Part shown: positions 58,356 through 64,000 of the stretch, one piece after another | Position numbering within the stretch: position 1 is the stretch's first letter | Layout: every line of letters starts with the position of its first letter | Assembly: GCA_965208015.1 (NCBI GenBank) | Contig: CBDBNT010000004.1 | Location: 496,001-560,000 of the forward strand | Direction: 5' to 3' | DNA from: Bin87 sp965208015 | GTDB lineage: Bacteria > Chloroflexota > Dehalococcoidia > Lucifugimonadales > UBA3495 | Length of the DNA stretch: 64,000 nt | Made by a program: the position numbers and the translations under genes | The notes under the pieces: model-generated | The model's input: the letters and a program-made list of their open reading frames with translations, nothing else | What the model was told of the DNA's origin: nothing | Database searches by the model: none

Positions 58356-59606
58356 ATGACCTCCCTTGCCGCACATGCGAACTCTGAGCCGGCCCTCCCC
58401 TTGAGCGGTTACCGGGTCGTGGACCTAGCGGGGCCCATGGGAGTTTACTGCGGCAAGTTGCTGGCCGACATGGGCGCCGATGTAATCAAGGTCGAGCCGC
58501 CGGGCGGCGACCCCATGCGCGAGATCGGCCCCTTCATCGACGGCCAACCCGGACCCGGCCGCAGCCTGCACTGGCTCCACTTCAACACCAACAAGCGCAG
58601 CGTGACCCTGGACATAACCATGCCGGCGGGTGTGGACGCGCTTCGCAAGCTGGCCCTCGCGTCGGACGTGGTGCTGGAAACCGGGCCGCCCGGGTACATG
58701 GACTCGCTCGGCTTGGGTTACGAGCGCCTGGCCGCGGAGTCGTCCGGGCTCGTGTATGCGTCCATCACACCCTTTGGGCAGACGGGGCCCTACCGCGATT
58801 TCAAGGCATCCGACCTGGTGGGCTTTGCCATGGGCGGGTACATGTACGTCACCGGGTGGCCCGACACTCCGCCCAACAAGCTGTGGGGCTCACAGGCATA
58901 CCACACTGCATCGAACCGGGCCTACATTGCCATCCTGCTGGCTCTCTACCATCGCATTGCGACCGGCCAGGGGCAGTACGTCGACGTTTCCATGCAGGAG
59001 GCGGTGGCCGCCACCACCGAGCACGTGAACACGACCTACAACTACACCGGCGAGTCGGCGGTGCGCTGCGGGTTCCGCCACGGCGGCCAGTTCGTCGCCA
59101 CGTGGCGGTGCAAGGACGGCTACGCCAGCATCACCACCAATACGCGAGCGGCCTGGGATGACCTGCGGGCGTGGATGGACCGGGACGGCATGGCCGGCGA
59201 CCTCATGGACGAGCGGTACAACGACCACTTCGTCCTGCGCGGCGAGCACTCGGCCCATATCGAGGAACTTATCCAGATGTGGGCCACGCTGCATACCAGG
59301 CAAGAGATAACCGAGTTCGGCCAGTCCAACCACCACCCGTGGGGCCCCGCAGCCACGGCCGACGAAATCCTGACCAACGAGCAGCTGTGGGGTCGGGAGT
59401 ACCTGACCCGCGTGGATTCCGCAGACGGCGGGCCATCGATGGTCTACCCGGGCGACCCGTACCGCCTGACCGAGTTTCAACAGCCGGTGCGCCGGACGGC
59501 GCCGGCCCCGGGGGAGCACAACGCCGAGGTCTTTGGCGGCATCCTCGGTATCACGCCGGCCGAACTGAACGCCTTTACGTCTGAAGTTGGGCGTGATACG
59601 GGTTGA
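58356..59606 (+). CDS. CaiB/BaiF family CoA-transferase
   Basis: 416 residues from ATG at 58356. Class III CoA-transferase landmarks: LSGYRVVDLAGPMGVYCGKL, MGADVIKVEPPGGDPMREIG, HFNTNKRSVTLDI, YASITPFGQTGPYRDFKASD and FAMGGYMYVTGWPDTPPNK. The catalytic Asp of this class normally lies soon after the DLVGFAMGG stretch; here the region is DLVGFAMGGYMYVTG. Transfers CoA between organic acids; substrate unknown. No acyl-CoA dehydrogenase partner directly adjacent. Confidence 0.87.
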   Translation: MTSLAAHANSEPALPLSGYRVVDLAGPMGVYCGKLLADMGADVIKVEPPGGDPMREIGPFIDGQPGPGRSLHWLHFNTNKRSVTLDITMPAGVDALRKLALASDVVLETGPPGYMDSLGLGYERLAAESSGLVYASITPFGQTGPYRDFKASDLVGFAMGGYMYVTGWPDTPPNKLWGSQAYHTASNRAYIAILLALYHRIATGQGQYVDVSMQEAVAATTEHVNTTYNYTGESAVRCGFRHGGQFVATWRCKDGYASITTNTRAAWDDLRAWMDRDGMAGDLMDERYNDHFVLRGEHSAHIEELIQMWATLHTRQEITEFGQSNHHPWGPAATADEILTNEQLWGREYLTRVDSADGGPSMVYPGDPYRLTEFQQPVRRTAPAPGEHNAEVFGGILGITPAELNAFTSEVGRDTG

Positions 59607-59619
59607 GCTTCGGTTCGGG

Positions 59620-59700
59620 TCAAGGGATAGCGTCCAGAAATTCCTGCCGATCAATCCCAGCCTGCCGCACAATATCCCGAAGCAGATTAGGTTCAATTTG
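59620..59700 (-). pseudogene. C-terminal scrap of a HicA-like toxin
   Basis: Minus strand reads QIEPNLLRDIVRQAGIDRQE then FLDAIP and a stop. This matches the C-terminal helix of HicA toxins (family ending LLRxILRQAGxxxxEFL). Upstream in frame is a stop at 59703-59701; no HicA N-terminus, and the essential His strand is missing. It lies directly downstream of the HicB-like gene, as expected for a decayed hicBA pair. Confidence 0.55.
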
Positions 59701-59732
59701 TCAGACGGAAACTGCCGTCTTCCGCTACTCAT

Positions 59733-59960
59733 CTACTCATCAGCGTATTCTGACAACAGCTCCGCTACTTCATATAGATTCTCCAAAGTTTCGGAGCGAG
59801 TGGGACCCTGCGTAAAGCAGTTGGGAATATCCGGATAACGCGCAATCCATCCATGTATGCCCCGTTCCCACTCAACACGATTCGGGTTCACCAACTGCCT
59901 GCCTTTCTTCCAGCGGTCAGTTTGTGTTTCAACAGGTGATACCTTCTTCGGCGTTGTCAT
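59733..59960 (-). CDS. HicB-like antitoxin-family protein
   Basis: 75 residues with the HicB fold core: HGWIARYPDIPNCFTQGPTR followed by SETLENLYEVAELLSEYADE, matching the GWxAxxPDLPGCxTxGDTxxEAL pattern of HicB proteins. A basic N-terminal stretch precedes it. There is no C-terminal DNA-binding domain. Its partner HicA survives only as a scrap, so this is an orphan. The 486-base interval between the two CoA-transferase genes holds nothing else I can identify. Confidence 0.7.
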   Translation of the reverse strand: MTTPKKVSPVETQTDRWKKGRQLVNPNRVEWERGIHGWIARYPDIPNCFTQGPTRSETLENLYEVAELLSEYADE

Positions 59961-60092
59961 TCCTTGCCTCTCGTTTGGAATTTACGTCACCATCTTATGC
60001 TGTCATCAATCAGTGGCTCAAACTGCATTTGGCGCTGTTTGGCATCGCAATTCCCTTGTTGCCACTGAGGCGCTGCCTGAGGTCAAACGAAC

Positions 60093-61322
60093 TTGAACGG
60101 CGACACGAAACAGACCGGCCTGGCACTCCGGAGCATCCGGGTGCTGGACTTCACCTGGATTCACGCCGGGCCGTCCGCCACGCGGATCCTCTCCGACCAG
60201 GGGGCGGAGGTGATCAAGGTCGAGTCCAACAATGCCCTGTCGGTGGTAGGCGGGCCGGCGTCTGCCACCGCCCGGGGGCTGGGGCAACGGCACAACTGGA
60301 ACGCGGGCAAGTTGTCCATCTCCCTGAACATGAAGACCCCGCAGGGCATCGACATCGCCAAGCGGCTGGTTGCGGTGTCCGACGTGGTGGCGGAGAACTT
60401 CAGCGGTCGGGTGATGCCGTTCTGGGGCCTCGATTATGATTCCATAAAGCCCATCAATCCCAGCATCATCATGCTCAGCATGTCCGGTTTCGGCCGCACC
60501 GGGCCGTGGAAGGACCGGGTCAGCTACGGACAGACCCTACAGGCCTGGTCGGGGTTCACCCAGCTGACCGGGTTTCCCGACGCCGACCCCAGCGGACCGG
60601 CCAGCGCGTACAGCGACGCCGTGGGTGGCATGGCCGGCGCTCAGGCAGTGTTGCTGGCCCTGATCCACCGCTCCAGGACCGGCCGGGGACAGTGGCTGGA
60701 CGTCTCGCAGTTCGAGTCGCTGTCGTCGCTGCTGGACACCCTGGCGCTGGACATGAGCGTCAACGGCTCCGCGGCGGTTTCGACCCGCACCGGCAATCGC
60801 CAACCGCACGGCGGCGGCGCTCCCCACGGCGCGTACCGGTGCCGGGGAGAGGACCGGTGGGTGGCTATCACCGTGTTCACTGACGAGGAATGGCGCGAGT
60901 TCGTGGATGCGCTGGGCTGCCCTCAATGGACCCAGGACGAACGATTCGCCACCAGCGATGCTCGTGAACGCAACGCCGACGCGCTGGATGCACTGGTGAA
61001 TTCCTGGACTGATCAACACACCGCTGAAGAGGTGATGGCCTTGCTCCAGTCCGCAGGGGTCGCGGCTGGGGTTGTGCAAACGGGGGAAGACTTGTCCAGG
61101 GATCCGCAGTTGAAGGAGCGGGGATTCTTCCGGCGTGTTCCGGATCACCAGGGTGAGCTTCGGACCATCGAAAGCGCGCCCTACAAGTTGTCGCGCACTC
61201 CGGGATCGGTCACCAGGGGCGCGCCGGCTTTCGCGGCAGACATGACCTACGTGCTGCGCGAACTGCTGGGCATGTCCGACGACGAGGTGGACGAGTGCGC
61301 CATCGCCGGAGCGTTTGACTGA
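60093..61322 (+). CDS. CaiB/BaiF family CoA-transferase
   Basis: 409 residues from TTG at 60093; no good alternative ATG in the first 60 residues, and TTG follows CGAAC with no clear ribosome binding site. Landmarks: LRSIRVLDFTWIHAGPSATR, QGAEVIKVESNNALSVVGGP, KLSISLNMKTPQGIDIAKRL, IMLSMSGFGRTGPWKDRVSY and GGMAGAQAVLLALIHRSRTG with GQWLDVSQFES. The catalytic Asp is probably in the AYSDAVGGMAGAQ segment. Not a close copy of 58356-59606. Substrate unknown. Confidence 0.88.
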   Translation: MNGDTKQTGLALRSIRVLDFTWIHAGPSATRILSDQGAEVIKVESNNALSVVGGPASATARGLGQRHNWNAGKLSISLNMKTPQGIDIAKRLVAVSDVVAENFSGRVMPFWGLDYDSIKPINPSIIMLSMSGFGRTGPWKDRVSYGQTLQAWSGFTQLTGFPDADPSGPASAYSDAVGGMAGAQAVLLALIHRSRTGRGQWLDVSQFESLSSLLDTLALDMSVNGSAAVSTRTGNRQPHGGGAPHGAYRCRGEDRWVAITVFTDEEWREFVDALGCPQWTQDERFATSDARERNADALDALVNSWTDQHTAEEVMALLQSAGVAAGVVQTGEDLSRDPQLKERGFFRRVPDHQGELRTIESAPYKLSRTPGSVTRGAPAFAADMTYVLRELLGMSDDEVDECAIAGAFD

Positions 61323-61365
61323 GCCGGGAGCCTCATGTCGGAGACTGAGAGCCGGGGAACTACGG

Positions 61366-64000
61366 TCAAGCAGCGTCTGCGGACAGCATCAACTGGGCCG
61401 CTGCCTGGGCATCCGCCATCGCGCCCGCAAGGTCCGGAAGGACGACTTCGCTTTTCGGTTGCAGGTAGAGGAACACCACCTGGCGGACTGGCTTGCCGGT
61501 GATCTGGCTGATGGCGCGGGCGTAGGCTCCTCCCTGGAGACGATAGCGGTCGATGACCTCCGGTAGCTGGGCCTCGGTAACCGCGTCGGTCTTGTAGTCG
61601 ACCACCACCAAACCGTCCTCTTCCTCAAAAAGCAGGTCGATGAACCCGTGCAGCGAACCGTCGCCGACGGGTGCTGCCACCGGCACCTCGCGCCAGATTC
61701 GTTTCGATGCTACGGCGCGTCGCACGATGTCGCTCTGCACGGCGACCTCCACCAGGCGAGAGACCTCCGCCTCACGGTCCGGCACCCCTTCTGCGACGGC
61801 CTGCGCCCGGGCCCGGTGCTCGATGCCGGCGCCGGTGGCGAGGTCGATGGACTGCAAGACCGCGTGCACCGCCCGGCCCACCGAGGTGCCCGCGCGCCCG
61901 CGACGCCAGGGTTCGGGACGGTCCGGCTCCTCTTCCTCATCTTTGTATGCCCGGGCAAGGCCGGTGGCGGCGACAAACTGCGGGCGGCTGAATTCTGCAA
62001 TGGTGCGTTTACGTTCTGCCATCCATTGGTCGAGATGCTCCGTGGAATGCAGAGTCTCGTCGATGGCGTGGGAATGATCGTCTGAATTGGAGGGCTGGGT
62101 TGGTGCCAGCGCGGCCAATTCGCTGAGTTCTACGGCTTGCCACAGATCGTCGTGATTCTCCATATATTCCGCGATCGCTGCCGCGGTCGTTTTCTGACCC
62201 CTGGCCGGCCGGCGCATGCTCAGCACCAGGTGATCCCGGGCCCTGGTGGTCGCCACGTACATCAGGCGGATGTGCTCTGCGGCGGACATGCGGTTGTCAA
62301 GTTCAACCAGCTCTTCGAAACCGGGAGTGGCGAACCGCGTGGCTGCGGGACCAACTCCAATCTCGACCCGGCCGCTGCCCCGGTCCACGATGACGGGACT
62401 GCCGCCCCTGGCCGGCGCCGAATTGATCCCGGTGAGGATCACCACGGGAAACTCCAGCCCCTTGGAGCCGTGGATGGTCATCACCCGCACGGCGTCCTCG
62501 TCCGATTCCGGGACCGGCGTCTCGGTGACCCGGGCTCCTTCTGCAATCTGATCGTCCACCCACTGCAAAAAGGCACGGAGCGTGCCCCCGCCGGCGCGGT
62601 TGAAACGCCCCGCCTGTTCCACCAGGAACCGATAGCGGCGCCACTGCTCCCGCATCCTGGGGTGTCCGACGGCAGCTTCCATCAACTCCCGCTCGCGAAC
62701 AAACCGGTCGATCAACGCGGCGGTGGATTCGTCCAGGCGGGCACGGTGGAATGACCGCAGCGCTTGGAATGCGCTGAGCACCACCGCGTCACCTCGGTCC
62801 GGTGAAGCGTCGCTGAGGTAGTCGAAACTGCCGCCCCTGGCGCGGTGGCGCAGCAGGTCGGCATCGCTGCATCCGAATGCGGGAGAGCGCAGTGCGGCCA
62901 CCGTGGTCACTTGGTCCGCCGGATCGTCGATGGCCTTCAGGCAGTTCAGCAGGTCGCGGATCTCCTGGGTCTCGAACACCAGCGACGCGCTTTCCAGGCG
63001 AAAGGGTATGTCCGCGTTTTCCAGCCCGCGCTCCAGGACCTGGATGCCGGTGCGGCGGGGCATGAGGATGCACACGTCGGAATGCCGCACCGGGCGGTAG
63101 GTCTCGCAGCCGTTGCTGGTGGTGGCTTCCTGGTCCAGTGTTTCCCACTGCTGGGCGACCATCTGGCGGAGCAGGAGGCCGATCTCACGCGCTTCTTCCC
63201 GCCGCACATCGTCGATACGAGCATCGACGGCTTCGTTGCCCAGCGTCCACACCTGCGGACTGTTGGGGTTTCCGGTGTCACCGACCCAGAGGGCGGACAT
63301 CGGGTCGTAGCCAGCCTGGGAGTTGCTGTCATCCGCACCGTCGCCAAGGGGTTCCTGCATCCACTGTTCAAACAGGTAGTTGACCCAGCCGATGACGGGC
63401 TTCTGGGAGCGGAAGTTCTGCACCAGCTTGAGGGTTCGGCCGCCGGACCTTTCCATGCTAGATTGCAGGCGTTTCATCTGCCCCACGTCGGCGCGGCGGA
63501 AACGGTAAATCGATTGCTTGGGATCCCCGACTACGAACAGTTTGCCCGGTTCGGGAGTGATCTGATCCCACGGGATGGGGTGATCGGGGTTCGCGCTGGC
63601 AGCGCCCGCCGGCTCGGCCAGCAGCATGGCGATTTCGGCCTGGATCGGGTCGGTGTCCTGGGCCTCGTCGATCAGCAGGTGGGTGTAACGGTTGCGGAAG
63701 TAGTCACGGACGCCCGCGTTGTCCCACAGCAAATCGCGGGCCCACACCAGCAGATCCTGGAATTCCGCGCGACCCTCGGAGCGGCGCTTGCGGGCGTATT
63801 CCAGGATCAACCGCCGCAGATCCTCGAGAATGGGCATCAGCGCCGTGCGGCGGGCGTTTTGGATTTGATCGTTGGCCTGCTGGTCCAGTTCATTTAGGAC
63901 GTCTTTCAGCGCGGCGCAGGCGTTCCTGCCGGTGTCCGGGTCGGTTTCCCAGTCTCCCTGCCGGCCCCGGCCCTGGCGCAGAGGCAGCAGGTCGAGCAGG
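61366..64000 (-). CDS. addA: AddA/UvrD-type helicase-nuclease, N-terminus beyond window
   Basis: About 878 C-terminal residues of a superfamily 1 helicase with a RecB-type nuclease domain, for double-strand break end-processing and recombination. Motif II THLLIDEAQDTDPIQ, motif III KLFVVGDPKQSIYRFRR, motif V VMTIHGSKGLEFPVVIL, motif VI MYVATTRARDHLVLS, and nuclease motif GFIDLLFEEEDGLVVVDYKT are present. The frame is open to base 64000, so the ATG at 63837 is internal; the Walker A part lies outside. Usually paired with addB; the partner is not in the window. AddA is more likely than PcrA because of the nuclease domain. Confidence 0.9.
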   Translation of the reverse strand, partial: LLDLLPLRQGRGRQGDWETDPDTGRNACAALKDVLNELDQQANDQIQNARRTALMPILEDLRRLILEYARKRRSEGRAEFQDLLVWARDLLWDNAGVRDYFRNRYTHLLIDEAQDTDPIQAEIAMLLAEPAGAASANPDHPIPWDQITPEPGKLFVVGDPKQSIYRFRRADVGQMKRLQSSMERSGGRTLKLVQNFRSQKPVIGWVNYLFEQWMQEPLGDGADDSNSQAGYDPMSALWVGDTGNPNSPQVWTLGNEAVDARIDDVRREEAREIGLLLRQMVAQQWETLDQEATTSNGCETYRPVRHSDVCILMPRRTGIQVLERGLENADIPFRLESASLVFETQEIRDLLNCLKAIDDPADQVTTVAALRSPAFGCSDADLLRHRARGGSFDYLSDASPDRGDAVVLSAFQALRSFHRARLDESTAALIDRFVRERELMEAAVGHPRMREQWRRYRFLVEQAGRFNRAGGGTLRAFLQWVDDQIAEGARVTETPVPESDEDAVRVMTIHGSKGLEFPVVILTGINSAPARGGSPVIVDRGSGRVEIGVGPAATRFATPGFEELVELDNRMSAAEHIRLMYVATTRARDHLVLSMRRPARGQKTTAAAIAEYMENHDDLWQAVELSELAALAPTQPSNSDDHSHAIDETLHSTEHLDQWMAERKRTIAEFSRPQFVAATGLARAYKDEEEEPDRPEPWRRGRAGTSVGRAVHAVLQSIDLATGAGIEHRARAQAVAEGVPDREAEVSRLVEVAVQSDIVRRAVASKRIWREVPVAAPVGDGSLHGFIDLLFEEEDGLVVVDYKTDAVTEAQLPEVIDRYRLQGGAYARAISQITGKPVRQVVFLYLQPKSEVVLPDLAGAMADAQAAAQLMLSADAA

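Overview
The window is a GC-rich (roughly 60-65 percent by eye) bacterial chromosome segment with about 55 real genes. Gene content points to Chloroflexota, probably a SAR202-like or other Dehalococcoidia-related lineage: several oligopeptide/nickel-type ABC systems with Ala/Pro/Thr-rich lipoprotein binding proteins, CaiB/BaiF CoA-transferases, MmgE/PrpD, amidase-signature enzymes, flavin monooxygenases, and short palindromic intergenic repeats. This placement is inferred from gene repertoire only. No tRNA, rRNA or CRISPR array was seen.

Layout. 1-3100: the 5' part of fmt, then a 450-base structured intergenic region carrying a promoter, a very strong ribosome binding site with a 23-residue ORF, and mutually exclusive RNA stems, then rpsP-khpA-rimM, and convergent moaD-moaE. 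3100-7100: a leftward operon of a GatC-like protein, two amidases and two PaREP1/HEPN-like small proteins. 7200-13000: nhaA, an ABM-like protein, an AAA/DRTGG protein, a pentapeptide-repeat protein coupled to an unannotated SelW-like (Rdx) selenoprotein read through an in-frame TGA, a third PaREP1-like protein, two hotdog (MaoC-like) proteins and a lipoprotein. 13200-15800: a TPP-dependent decarboxylase-like enzyme and an HpcH/HpaI aldolase. 16300-26800: a leftward oligopeptide ABC operon with three tandem binding-protein paralogues and the fossil of a deleted duplicate gene between two of them. 27000-39200: MFS exporter, flavin monooxygenase, gamma-glutamyltransferase, two small envelope proteins, aldo/keto reductase, glyoxalase-like protein, MetX-like hydrolase, methyltransferase, PepC-type protease, cysteine desulfurase and cupin.

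39400-50100: a second oligopeptide ABC operon (rightward) ending in an FAD-dependent amine oxidase gene that is split by an intact ISAs1-family element with a 10-bp target duplication; then an MFS transporter. 50300-64000: Gfo/Idh oxidoreductase, dihydropyrimidinase-like hydrolase, MmgE/PrpD, two VOC proteins, a small lipoprotein gene between inverted palindromic repeats, CapA-like protein, Uma2 nuclease, two CaiB/BaiF transferases, a HicB-like antitoxin with a HicA scrap, and the 3' part of an AddA/UvrD-type helicase-nuclease running off the right edge.

Functionally the region combines core translation genes, molybdopterin assembly, peptide or nitrogen-compound uptake (two ABC systems, amidases, peptidases, GGT, hydantoinase, amine oxidase) and organic-acid/CoA metabolism, as expected of an organism scavenging dissolved organic nitrogen and carbon. 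The most distinctive items are the selenoprotein hidden by its TGA codon and the attenuator-like RNA upstream of rpsP.
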